Below, piece after piece: positions 23,400 through 34,197 of a stretch of DNA of 64,000 bases. The stretch is taken from contig FN649751.1 of NCBI GenBank assembly GCA_000310025.1, positions 1,694,779 to 1,758,778 on the forward strand, read 5' to 3'. The position numbers and the translations under genes are program-made. This DNA is from Ectocarpus siliculosus (Eukaryota > Sar > Phaeophyceae > Ectocarpales > Ectocarpaceae). A model generated the notes under the pieces. That model worked only from the letters and a program-made list of their open reading frames with translations. It was not told the origin of the DNA and did no database searches. How positions within the stretch are numbered: the first letter of the stretch is position 1; every line of letters starts with the position of its first letter.

Positions 23400-24416
23400 G
23401 CCCCGGTTCCAAACCCGCGTCCATCCACAGCGCCGTGTGCGTGCGCGCGCTCGCCATGACCTCGTACTTGGGACCGACCAGCAGTACCCTGCCCACCGCG
23501 GCCGAGTGCCGCCTGAGAGAGAATCTTGTGGCAAGTTTTCCGTCTCCAGTTGGCCAGGCGTACAGCAGTAGACGATGCCACTGTCTTCGGAGTCGGACAG
23601 GACGTACTCCGCGTTCGGGGTGAAGCACGCGCCAAGCTCCGAGTGCAGGTCGTTCTGGTGTCCGGTGAACACCTGGATCTATCTGCAGTTGTAGGGCCGT
23701 AGCAAGCGGGGCGCACGGCCAGCCAGTGCGGGTGCGAACAGCGTGGTCGTAAGTAAGGGTCGCGGCGAGGGGCAAGCATAAAAGAAAGTTGCGGTACAGT
23801 TATTGCCATAGGATTATTCCATGAAAAATCCTTGTTGCCGCGATAAGGTTCCTGTTGCTCTGGTGCAGGCTGTGTCTTCGACATCGTTAACGTTTTCACA
23901 GGCCCGAAGAGATACGCCGGTTCTGAGGTCTCACCGCACTACTAGCGTGAAAAAAACAGGGTAAGGCCAAGGCTAAGCCGTACCTTGCGTGTGGTGCGGC
24001 GTGGCAGTGTCGTACCTGATGAACGATACACCCAGCTCTTCAACGTCCGTCAGGCGAAGGTTGTGTGGCAGCTAAACCCTTAGGAGCAAAACTACGGAGC
24101 CTGGGTGTCGTAAAGAAGCAGGAAGTCATTGAATCGCACGTCCAACCAAAGATCGACAACAACGAAAGAGTTGGCCGTCGTAACCATTTACCGCGGCCCC
24201 GGACTAGAAATATTTAGTGCGCTCTTGAAGGGGACGGACATGAAGGGTAAACAGCAACTACGGGCGTAGGAAAATGGACGTAAATGTAGACAAAACGAAG
24301 AAAGACCAGCGACGACGGCCCATATCGCTACCGTGTCACCCCAATGTACTCAGTTTGATCGCACACCTTCATATACTCCACGGTGAACGTGTAGAGCGGG
24401 TCCTTCTCGTACAGTC
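23400..24416 (-). pseudogene. WD40-repeat remnant resembling WDR82/Swd2
   Basis: On the minus strand, after an acceptor-like GATCCAG near 23672, the peptide reads VFTGHQNDLHSELGACFTPN, then EYVLSDSEDSGIVY, which is a WD40 blade. About one frame shift later (near 23560-23572) it continues WPTGDGKLATRFSLRRHSAA and GPKYEVMASARTHTALWM, the next blade. The order matches the C-terminal blades of WDR82/Swd2 proteins, which are subunits of the COMPASS histone methyltransferase and of transcription-termination complexes. A short upstream exon (24367-24416, LYEKDPLYTFTVEYMK then donor GTGTGC) may be an earlier blade. The shift in frame argues for a pseudogene, unless it is a sequencing error. Family assignment is from memory and moderate. 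Confidence 0.4.
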
Positions 24417-24934
24417 GTGTCCGCCGTCACAAACTTCGATGTGAAACAAGACGCGAAATATCACAACAAGAAAAAAACACGAACGTACACGGTGAGCGTT
24501 TGGTCATTTTGCGTAGGTTTGACCACGGTCTGTAAAAAATATCCCTACAACAAGCAGACCGCATATCGCACGCACAGGCAATAGCCGGGGTAGATAAACG
24601 ACTTACTTCGTATAATATAGCACAGGGGTCCATCGTCTCCTGCAACTGTAAAAATCGATAGACAGACAAGATAGATCGGTTATGTTCCAAGTGATAGAGC
24701 AGCATTAACGATAGCACGGCAAACAAAAATCGATCACATGCAATATCCGTTGCGCGACACTCAACGGCATGTGCTCCGCCGAAAAAACAGGCATACCGCC
24801 ACCACAGATGCACCAGCAACAACAACAACAGGAGGCTCGAAGTTGTTTTTAATCCCTGCAAGGCCGGCGACCAAGCCATGCGAGGTAAAAGACAAGGGGG
24901 AAGAATCAACCACGACCCGTCACCAGATCTGCCC

Positions 24935-25300
24935 CGACTCGCGCGGTTGACCTTCACGGTGAAACCCACGGGTCGTACCTGACGAGTTCCTGAAAAACAA
25001 ATTCAAGGCAGCAGCTGCTGCTCGGCAGTCTATATGTTCATTTGAGCAGCCATTCTATTCATTTCTCCAACACCGCCCGAGCTACACATTACACAGGCAG
25101 CAAATCTTGGTGGGTGCGTGCGTATTCCAGACCAGCCGCTTGAGATATAAAATGGAGACACCGTCTGCTGACAACAGAAACCTTACCGGCCGGCCGGCGG
25201 ACGAATAGGGAAGGAAGTCTTCGCCCAGAACGGCCGAGTGTAGGCAGGGCCACCACCGGCCTGGTTCGGCGGGCGCACAGGAGGGGGGGGGGGGTGTACT
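24935..25300. mobile_element. Internally deleted Helitron derivative
   Basis: The block near 25035-25085 (TCATTTCTCCAACACCGCCC) resembles the low-coordinate end of the Helitron at about 8691-8735. The block 25121-25300 (CCGCTTGAG, GCTGACAACAGAAACCTTAC, CCTGGTTCGGCGGGCGCACA, then a G run) resembles its high-coordinate end at 12200-12330. The Rep region is missing between them. Upstream, 24935-25010 also resembles 8105-8180 (CGCGCGGT, GTGAAACCCACGGGTC). It is a likely non-autonomous copy. Confidence 0.5.
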
Positions 25301-25759
25301 CATAGTCGTGCATGCCGTAGTCGTTTGACCATTGACCTCGCATCCCTACAAAGCCGGGACGGAGCACGCCGGGTTCTCACCGGACCAGGCTCTCACATCA
25401 CCAAGCGCGAAGCGCCGTGAGGTATTTGGCGAGTCGCATGAAGGGTGAGCTGCATCCTGCTAAGGGTGTTCGGCATCTTGTGCTTACTTCCTTGCGTACG
25501 GATGACAGCTACGTATGACTTAATTTATTTTCTGGTGCTTTTACTTCCAGAGACAGTTGTAAGCACTGTGTAACTGCCTCGAGGAAGCTTGACCATTTTA
25601 ACACAACGTGGTGCGATCATCCCCCGTTGCGCGGAGTGAGGTTTCTCCACCCCGCACAACATGATCTACTCGACCACCATTATGGTTACCGCCAAAAAAA
25701 AAAACCGAGGTAAAAAAAAAAAAACCGGTAACCTGGTTGTCGAGTTCACGAAGTGAATT

Positions 25760-25900
25760 GGCTTGTTTTACAACGTCGTTGCCAAGCGACGAAAACCCAA
25801 ACCCCGATGGCAAACACCGGGGGGGGCGGCTTGTTTTACAACGTCGTTGCCAAGCGACGAAAACCCAACCCCGATGGCAAACACCGAGGGGGGGGGGGGG
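25760..25900. repeat. Two-unit 68-bp direct repeat ending in G runs
   Basis: GGCTTGTTTTACAACGTCGT begins at 25760 and again at 25828. Each unit ends CGATGGCAAACACCG followed by a poly-G tract. Confidence 0.8.
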
Positions 25901-26149
25901 GCGTTTGGGAAATGTCAGTAAGGCCGCGCGGCGAGGAGATAGCGAGGACAATATACGCCATCATCTACAAGGGTGCGTCCGCTGAGAAGCCTGCTCCTTC
26001 CTACTCGACACAGCAGCGTTTAAAAAGAAGTTGTTTTACTCCCAACAGGGCGTCAGGTTCGTTCAACCTCATCGGGCAGGAGGGGGGTGATGAGGGTGAA
26101 GGCTATCAGTACTCCCCACACACAACGTTCCGGTAAAAAAACGCGTGAG

Positions 26150-26540
26150 TATTCGTAACGCACGAGAGAAGGAAATCGAAAAGATTCCCACAAAATGCCA
26201 GTCGTGTTAAATGCCCCACGGTCGTGTATATTTAGGGAAGCGCAAGCGACACATTAACAGGGTATGCATGCCCTGGTCGAAAAGCGACGCAGCCGCGTTC
26301 ACACTTTGATCAGCGTGACATGAGCCTAGCTGATTGGTCGACGCCCACTAGAAACCTGCCGTATTAAATCCCGGGGTAATGTTGGCCGCGGCTACTTGCC
26401 CCTGCAATTGTACCCCGATTTTTCGGCATGTCCCCGGCCCCGACGGGAAATGGTTCTCTTCGATCGCATTTTTCTCTGCAGAAATCCCTTTCTGCTCCAA
26501 CCAAAGGACACCAAATCACGAACCTTCCATCTCCTTACGG
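26150..26540 (-). repeat. Dispersed repeat, copy B (inverse of 18062-18450)
   Basis: The reverse complement contains GGTGTCCTTTGGTTGGAGCA, matching CCTTTGGTTGGACCAG at 18.1 kb. The block GCATGCCCTGGTCGAAAAGC matches the GGCCAGGGTA segment, and the CTGATTGGTCGACGCC segment matches GTCGTCGACCAATCAG. It is diverged; no gene was recognised. Confidence 0.6.
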
Positions 26541-26625
26541 AACATGCACGGGAAATTCTACTGTTGCGCAGAAGTAGTGGCGTGCAGACACCGCTAAACG
26601 GACCCTGGGGGTAAAAAAACAATCA

Positions 26626-26814
26626 CAGTGGGGGTCCCGGTTTAGCGACCGCCTGTTTAGTGACATGCCCGGTTCAACGACCACAAAATCACGTGGCACC
26701 GCCGCACCTGGTAGTGAAACTGCTACCAGCATAATTTTCTAGTTCCGTTTAGCGACCTGCCCTATATAGCGTCGTGACATTACTGTAGGGGTCGCTCAAC
26801 GGGAGGGGGCACTG
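26626..26814. mobile_element. MITE of pogo/Tc1-mariner type, 189 bp
   Basis: It starts CAGTGGGGGTCCCGGTTTAG and ends CTCAACGGGAGGGGGCACTG followed by TA. The reverse complement of the end (CAGTGCCCCCTCCCGTTGAG) pairs with the start over about 25 bp with mismatches. The internal sequence repeats TTTAGCGACC-type words. The CAGTG ends and an adjacent TA on the right fit the superfamily; the left TA is not preserved. It is non-coding. Confidence 0.6.
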
Positions 26815-26829
26815 TAGGTGTTAAAATAG

Positions 26830-29460
26830 CACGGACGGTACACGGCAGTGCCATTTACTATTTATTGCTGCTGTTCGGATGGAGATGCCACAAGAAGACC
26901 AAGATGTTTTCAACACAACCGCTGCTTGTGCACCACGGCGGTCAAGCTCTTACTCTTGGCGCGTGCATAACGTGGTTGAAAGTCGCCAGATTCGATTCCC
27001 CCTACCCTGATTCTACCCTAGGCCTTGGCCCTATCCCAAAAGAGCTCAAGCCGTGCGCGCGATATGTAGTGAAGTGAAAGAGATCATGCTCTTTTTTTGC
27101 TGGTTTGCGGTATACCGCCCTTCTAAGCTCAACCGCCGTCTGGAGGCATCAGCTACTCTCAAGTTGAAGAATTTCGATGCCGCTTCCGGCGGAACTTTGA
27201 AAACTCCACACGCAGCCTCACGAGCCACAGCCACGCGTTTTTGATGGATGGCAACATTTGTATCAAATTATCTTGTCAGATACTATGATGTTTGCTAGCG
27301 CTACACGAAAACGATGACGGGATAAGGCAGCGGGCGGTCCCTTGACCCCCACCTGATCGTGGTGAGTGCCGTGGATCACCCCGCAACCGAACTCTTTTGG
27401 TGTGTTGGTATGTACAGTTATGCTGTGGCAACCTTCCACGGCGTTGGTAGGAGTCACCCTCCTTTTCAGACCGCGCGCAATTCAAGCAAAGGAAAATACA
27501 TGGTTGCTAAATGCCCTGGAGTGTGCACAGATACGAGAGAGGTACACAAGTCTTGAATCAACCTCATGGTTGCTGGGGAGAGAGGAAGCCTCGACAGCGG
27601 CGTGCACCACATTTGTCACCACATTCCCTGTATTCTACACCAGAAAAAGCGGTTGTTGCCAATCAGACATGTAGGTATGCTATGCATAAAAAAAGGCCAG
27701 TATGTATGTTGCATGATACTGCTGTAGAGCCCCTCAGAAGAACATCAGATCAATACAACACAACGTCGCGCGTTTCTATGGACTACACACCCGAGGGAGA
27801 GACGGAAACTTGCGAAACCGGCCTTGCGAGTTCGTCGTAAGGTGGTGTTGTTGTACCAGTATGATAATACGCACAACACACGGATGGTGCACACCAGGAG
27901 CAACATCAGCCTATTGTAGTCTGGAGAGCATTCCTACGAACGTGTGGATCTTGTGACGGGTTACTCTACAGAAAGATACGCTGTCCTGTAGCTGCATTCA
28001 ATCTTCTTTCGAAGCCCTCCTTCGCAAGGCCGCAGCGCGAAACATCTGCATGTACAGTACCATGCGAGGCCGAGGGTGGGTTGCAACAACGGCGGTCCTG
28101 CCTTCTCGACCAGATATATAGAAGTATCAGACTATCAGCGTATCTACATCTGGTAGACATGTGGTACATGTTGCAGCATAGACGGGCATCAGGCATAGCG
28201 AACATGTTGCCACCCGCGGCGGAGGAAAATGTGATGAACGGATCAGAAATGCGCTGGCACTCACTTGCCGCTGCCTCGCTGCCTCACGGGGTGGATCCTC
28301 GCTGATTACATCCAGGTCACAACACTTTCACCCTAAAAACGCCTGCCCCATCAGCCATGGCCACCTCCAGGAGGTCGAAGACTCCCGTCATCTCGTCCGT
28401 TGCCCCTGCCGACTCTCTTCAAGACAAGAGAGAGAGCCGGTGTCGTGGATGGTGGCGACCTTCCTTCCCCCGTCATCCTCGAGCCAACACAAAAATGAAC
28501 GTGGCTTCTTCGCCTGAAGGATATTATACCCTGGTGATAGTCAGGCTGTGAGTGGCTATTGACGACTGTAGACTTGGTCAAGGGGGGAGAAGCAGCAGGC
28601 CCCGACAGGCAGGTAGCCGCTCAGGTCACATGATTTGACATAATCGGGGGGGGGGACGCGAATCGCTCTCCGCCGTATGTTCAACCATCATCGCGGAGCC
28701 CCCAACCACACGACGACGGGGGGACGCGAATCGTTGCTAGCACCGCCCCCCTAAATCGCACTGAATTGTGCCGCATATTTGGTTGCGTTGCCATGTTGCC
28801 ATGCATTGGCAGTGTGAGTGGTGGAGTTGTTGGGTAGCAAGAGCAGGGAGCAGGGAGCAAAGAGAGGACATACGCTGCGTTCAGGCTAAGGTGGGTGCCT
28901 TCTTTATTGACCTGCATACGGAATAAATGACATATCCGGCGGGAGAAATGTAGCTACCGAAGGTAGGGACCTTGCCGGGAGAAAAACAACCTGCAGCTTG
29001 CCAGCTGCACCGGACCTGCTTCGAGGCAGTACCGCAGTACACACGTTTCCCTTGAAGTAGTCGTGTGAAACGCGGGAGTAGGACACGGCTTGTGTTGAGA
29101 CACTGTTCATTGCTTTCACCTTGGGTACTACCAGCTTCGCTCCTCAACAATCCAATATATCGACGCATGTAAGATAACTGGTCGGGCGTGTGGCATCTTG
29201 TGCAATGTGTCAGCAGTAATAACTTGACCAGTGCTCCAGTGATCCCATACTATCAGTGCTGTTGGACAACCCTGCAGAGGAAACGGAGAAATAAGAAACG
29301 AGCCTCGCCCTTAATAGGGTTCTCAGTGAATCAAGTGGCCGAGTAGACCGAAGAACGCTGCATGTACTGCTGTAGGCAGAAGCTGTGGAGCTTGAAAAAA
29401 ATTCATAGCCTGGTTTGGTGTGTTGTTGGTGTAATGGTTTTGGAGTACGACATATTGTAG
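26830..29460. other. Accessory region without a supported gene
   Basis: Several open frames of 60-110 codons occur on both strands, but none has flanking splice signals that agree in phase or a recognisable domain. A run of ordinary-looking codons near 28357-28551 (plus) is the best candidate and remains unsupported. Confidence 0.3.
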
Positions 29461-29464
29461 TGGC

Positions 29465-29765
29465 ATCGTAACTCGCTTCGCTCGCAGACACTTCACGGGG
29501 TTTCGGGCGCGGTGCAGTGTGCGGTCACAGTGCCGTGTGACTCGCTTCGCTCGAAGACACTTAACGGAGTTTCGAGCGTCGTGCAGTGCGCGGTCACAGT
29601 GCCATGTGACTCACTTCGCTCGAAGGCACTTCACGGAGTTTCGGGCGCGGTGCAGTGTGCGGTCACAGTGCCGTGTGACTCGCTTCGCTCGAAGGCACTT
29701 CACGGGGATTCGAGCGTCGTGCAGTGTGCGTCACAGGAGTGCCGTGTTGCTCGCATGTACTCAAA
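29465..29765. repeat. 69-bp tandem repeat, four to five units
   Basis: CTCGCTTCGCTCGAAG recurs at 29472, 29541, 29610 (one change) and 29679, with GTGCAGTGTGCGGTCACAGT between. 69 bp is 23 codons, so several frames stay open. The last unit is degenerate. Confidence 0.85.
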
Positions 29766-29900
29766 GGCAGTTCATGCGCAGCAGCGTCATGTTCCCCCTC
29801 TCGAGTTCCTTATGTGCTTCGTCACACACCGGTGTGCCTCTCTTCTCTTCGTTCGTAGCCACTTGGCTATATTGCACAAGAGGATTAATAGTTCGACCGC

Positions 29901-30583
29901 TCAGCAAGTGCATACTCCCCCTCGACACGCGTTGCCCCACCCAAACCGTTGTACAGAACTCCAGGCCACACACCCGCCCACCCGTCTGGGGCTGGCTTCG
30001 TATGACCGTCTTTCGTCCCACAGTGTAGTGTACGCAACTCCCCTACCCCGTACAGTGGCCGGTGCCTTTTGTCGCATGTCGGCTAGAGCGTTGATGGCAT
30101 CGATGGGCGGTTGGAACGCCTCCTTGAGGAACTCTCTTACTAACTCTTTATCCTGCAAGACATAGTCTGGTAACACGAGGAACAGGCCGTCTAGAGTTTT
30201 CCCCCTGGACACGGCGGTGTACCCCTGACCCTGGGCGAAGAACCCTCTAGAAGGAATCCACACGGCCACCCTTCGAACCCTACCCCTTGCACTCTGTGTA
30301 CGGTCATGCAAGCAGCGACCATGAAAGGCCACTGCTTAACGATGTACGCGCCGCTGACCGCTACCCCCCTGCAGTAGGGCACCCATACGCTTTTGTCGTC
30401 GAAGGGCTGTATTTTGACAGTGCTCTCCCTCCTTTTGCCGGTCGTAAGCTCAACCTCGACCCACGCCGGGCGTTTATGGTCTACGGCCTGCTCGTTGATC
30501 TCTGTCTCCAACGAAGCCGCGGTGTCTTCCCAGCGTCTCAAGTGGGCGACGGAGGTAGCGCGACCGCCGGTGACGTGGTTCAC
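29901..30583 (-). mobile_element. Helitron Pif1-like helicase C-terminal fragment
   Basis: On the minus strand the first part ends with FMVAACMTVHRVQGVGFEGW, a Pif1-type helicase motif. After one frame change near 30280 it continues FFAQGQGYTAVSRGKTLDGL and FLVLPDYVLQ, the last conserved helicase motif. These are typical of the C-terminal end of Helitron Rep-helicase proteins. It lies on the same strand as the Helitron at 8.7-12.3 kb but 18 kb upstream of it, so it comes from a different copy. Only the end of the helicase is present. Confidence 0.65.
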
Positions 30584-31610
30584 GCAGATGTCAGCGACGA
30601 CATCCTTAAGGCTACCGATGTCGGCGTTCCGATGCTCGTATTTTGTGGCCTTCAGGACCAGAAGACGGCGTGGAGATGCGCGAGGTGCTGAGTATTTTGA
30701 TAGTTAGATGAGAGCACCCGGTGACAGAACGACACAGTTAAGAAGTAAGGACACAGCAGCAGTGAAGGTCTGCTGTTATAATAGGAGACACACTCACCAA
30801 CAGCAGTATACCTCATCCCAATGATCGGATTGGGAGACACACCAACACACACAGCAGGCAGTATAGTCTACAGATGATACATGCATTTATTTGGAACAGT
30901 CGAGACAGTCAGCCAGCAACCAGCGGGTTGTACACAGACACGACACACAGACTGCTGGGGCTTGCACTGCTGCAAGGAAGGTTTGCACACAGACATGACA
31001 CAGACTATGCTGTAAGGTTTGCACGTAGGCACCCACACATATTGTACTGCTGTATTATGGGCATGCGATCGACAGGGGTTTGAAAATTTAAATTTTTAAA
31101 ATTTGCGTATGCGTACCTGTCCTCTTTCCACGTTCAATCCGTTCAGAAGAGAATGATAGCCACAGCAGTTGCCATCTCCTCTGCACGGGGCGGTCCTCAG
31201 TAGCTCCCGAGGTATGACGAGGTTGCTCGAACAGATTAAGTGCTGAAGCTCTCGATGCTGTCCTTGCAATGTCCCTCGGTCCAGGATAAGGGCAAGGCGC
31301 TCCTGCAGGCTAAGTGCTCGGGGATTGTGTGTTCGTAACGGTAATCACTCAACACATCATCAACGAGGAAGGCCTCTGAGTTTATGGTTGGCAGCGGCAT
31401 AGAGCTCACGGCAAGAAGAGTCGAAAGCAATCTGATGCCAAAGAGTTGCAAGAGGAGCGGCAGCATAGCCGGGCAGCGATACATGAAGTCGGCTCCGCGC
31501 ACGAGCGTCGACGGCAGCAGCGAGCCGGGCAGGAGGAGTATTGCCGTCCGTTTGAATTTGAACCCCCACCCACCCACCCCGTACGCATGAACATTGTGTA
31601 ATCTTAGGGG

Positions 31611-33060
31611 GTATGCAGTTGTCCCGTGCCCCAGCAGCAGTTTGAGAGTCAGCGTGGTGAATTCGAGCACGAGACAGAGAGACAGCAGTAGAGCAGAGAG
31701 TACGAGCCAAGAGAGACGTGCAGCAACTGCTGTGATAACGATTCAGTATGTTATGCGTGCGCGCATGATGTGTGGTTGTATCAGTTGATGCACACGCTAG
31801 GAGGAGAGGGTTGTACATCGACGCTGCTCTACTGCGGTTCGTAACCGAGAAGAAGCACAGCAGTAGAGAGCAACTACGAACGTAATACAGTGGTTGCTGC
31901 GCAGGCAACCCCGTGGTACTGTGCTGTATAGCTCATGGCATAGCAACCGTCTGCGTTGGTTACAGTAGCAGACATGCAGCCCAGCAGCAACAGATGGGTT
32001 GCCTGCTGTGCTTCTATGCATGTGCTGTGCCTGCTGTGTGGTGTGAAGTAGTTTGGCGTTTTGGTTTTCCGGGGACGCGCCTCCCGCAGCCCAGGGCACA
32101 AAGAAGTGAGAGGCTAAACGAGATATATGTCCGGAGGTGTCGCGACCCCCCCCCCCCCCTGGTTTAAGAATTTGTAGATACAGGGTATGCAGGTGTTCCG
32201 TGCCCCAGCAGGAACTTGCCAGCAAATTTCAGCAGTCGAGAGAGGCTGGGTGGGTTCGAGCACGAGACAGAGAGACAGCAGTAGAGCAGAGAGTACGAGC
32301 CAAGAGAGACGTGCAGCACCTGCTGTGATGACGATTTAGTATGTTATTCGTGCGCGCATGATGTGTGGTTGTACCTGTTGATGCACACGCTTGGAGAAGA
32401 GGGTTGTACATCGACGCTGTGCTCTACTGCGGTTCGTAACCGAGAAGAAGCACAGCGGCAAGTAGAGAGCTGCTACGAACGTAATACAGTGGTTGATGCG
32501 CAGGCAACCCCGTGGTACTGCGCTGTATAGCTCATGGCATAGCAACCGTCTGCGTTGGTTACAGTAGCAGACATGCAGCCCAGCAGCAACAGACGGGTTG
32601 CCTGCTGTGCTTCTATATGCAAGTGCTGTGCCTGCTGTGTGGTGTGAAGTAGTTTGGCGTTTTGGTTTTCCGGGGACGCGCCTCCCGCAGCCCAGGGCAC
32701 AAAGAAGTGAGCGAGATATATGTCCGGAGGTGTCGCGACCCCCCCCCCCTCCCTGGTTTAAGAATTTATTTGTAGATACAGGGTATGCAGGTGTTCCGTG
32801 CCCCAGCAGGAACTTGCCAGCAATTTTCAGCAGTCGAGAGAGGCTGGCTGGGTGGGTTCGAGCACAAAGAGAGACAGAGAGAGATACGTGCAGCAACTAC
32901 CTGGTAGTGTGATGACGATGCCTTCTGTAACGTGTGCGCCTATGTTGTGTGGTTGTACCTGTTGATGCCCATGGGTGGAGGAGAGGGTAGATCGACGCTG
33001 CTCTGCGGTTCCTAACGGAAGCACACAGCTCTGTAAGATACAAACGTGTGCACCAGCAGC
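31611..33060. repeat. Tandem array, about 2.5 units of 574-598 bp
   Basis: GTATGCAG followed by GTGCCCCAGCAG restarts at 31611, 32185 and 32783. Units include AGACAGAGAGACAGCAGTAG, GCTCATGGCATAGCAACCGT, TTTTCCGGGGACGCGCCTCC and a run of C near their ends. The third unit fades after about 33060. Open frames here are repeated along with the unit and show no domain. Confidence 0.9.
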
Positions 33061-33214
33061 AGCAGTAGTACCTGTGTATGTGTGTGCCTATGATGCGTGG
33101 TTGTACGTGCGAGCCGTTGTACGTTAACTGTACATGCAGTCACACAGCAGTCTACTGTTGTATGCTGTCGTTTGGTTGGTCCACCGCACGTACGTGTAGT
33201 AGTCTGCTAGGTCA

Positions 33215-33365
33215 CAACACGAGTGCCGGGGGGGTTGGACCCCCCCCAGCGTGGTTTGCTGGGTTCACCACACGCGTAGTATGCTTGCTCCACCGCACGC
33301 GTTGTCTGCTGGATCGCAATACGAGTGCCGGGGGGGGGTAAACCCCCCCCGACCCCCCCCCCTCG
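33215..33365. repeat. G-run/C-run hairpin pair
   Basis: ACGAGTGCCGGGGGGG appears at about 33220 and 33320. Each is followed within a few bases by a long C run, so each can fold into a G-C hairpin or form G-quadruplex structures. Confidence 0.6.
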
Positions 33366-33574
33366 AGCCAGCGCGTGGTCTGCTAAGTCATAATATATGT
33401 ACTTTATTTTTAGTAAAACCAATGAACGCAGCAGTTACGCATATATTCTGTTCTATGACGTCCTGTATGCGTGAATGATCGTCATAATGGGAGCATGTGT
33501 CTCAAAAGTGTTGGTAGTCTACACGTTCGTAGTCTAGCCTATGCACGCATGCACCCTCATCCTTCGTCGGTAAA

Positions 33575-33725
33575 AGAAGAGGCGGTGCCCAAAATGGCGG
33601 CGCGGGAAATGTCTCGTCGAGGGCTTTCCGAAAACGTCTCGTTTGATTTTAGTTCCTCGTCATTGTGGAGTAATCGAGCTTTGGAAATCGGTTCAGGGGG
33701 CGTGGTGTCTTATGCAACCCACGGT
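33575..33725 (+). repeat. Dispersed repeat with AAAATGGCGGC, third site
   Basis: GCCCAAAATGGCGGCGCGGG, TCGTCGAGGGCTTTCCGAAA, GTAATCGAGCTTTGGAAATC and GTGTCTTATGCAACCCACGG occur in the same order as at 22765-22910. It lies about 470 bp upstream of the helicase gene. Confidence 0.55.
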
Positions 33726-34197
33726 AAGTTGTGGTACTTTTAGCCTCAATTTCGTACCTCTCGCGTTCGGTACACATGCACACACACCTCTCTTGCTTGC
33801 ACGCATGGACGCGGAATAAATCATTTTGTACAGCCCCCCGCCACTGGCGTGGACACTTGAAAGGATAAGAACGCATGTACATACCACGACCAAGAAGCAA
33901 ACGATCCTCTCGTAATCCGAAATACATCAAATCTGACGCCCAAAGCAAAAAACCAACGTCCCAAAGCACCCGCAGCACAACATACGAATAAGAAAATAAG
34001 ACAGACTATCTTGGTCACTCGGCGCTCGGCAGTATTTCAGCTGACTTCGACAACATAAAGATCAGAGGTCGTGGCGCGCACTGCATCTTGTGCGACTCCG
34101 CTCCCCGGACACTCCTGTTTTGCTTCGATTTTGAGGTCGATACTCCGCACCAATGCCTGCCTTGCCCGAAACGTCCAGGCCCAAAAAAGGTCAAGCC

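Noticed and set aside
29512-30165. 217-codon plus-strand frame
   Set aside because: First half is the 69-bp repeat; second half is antisense to the Pif1-like helicase fragment.
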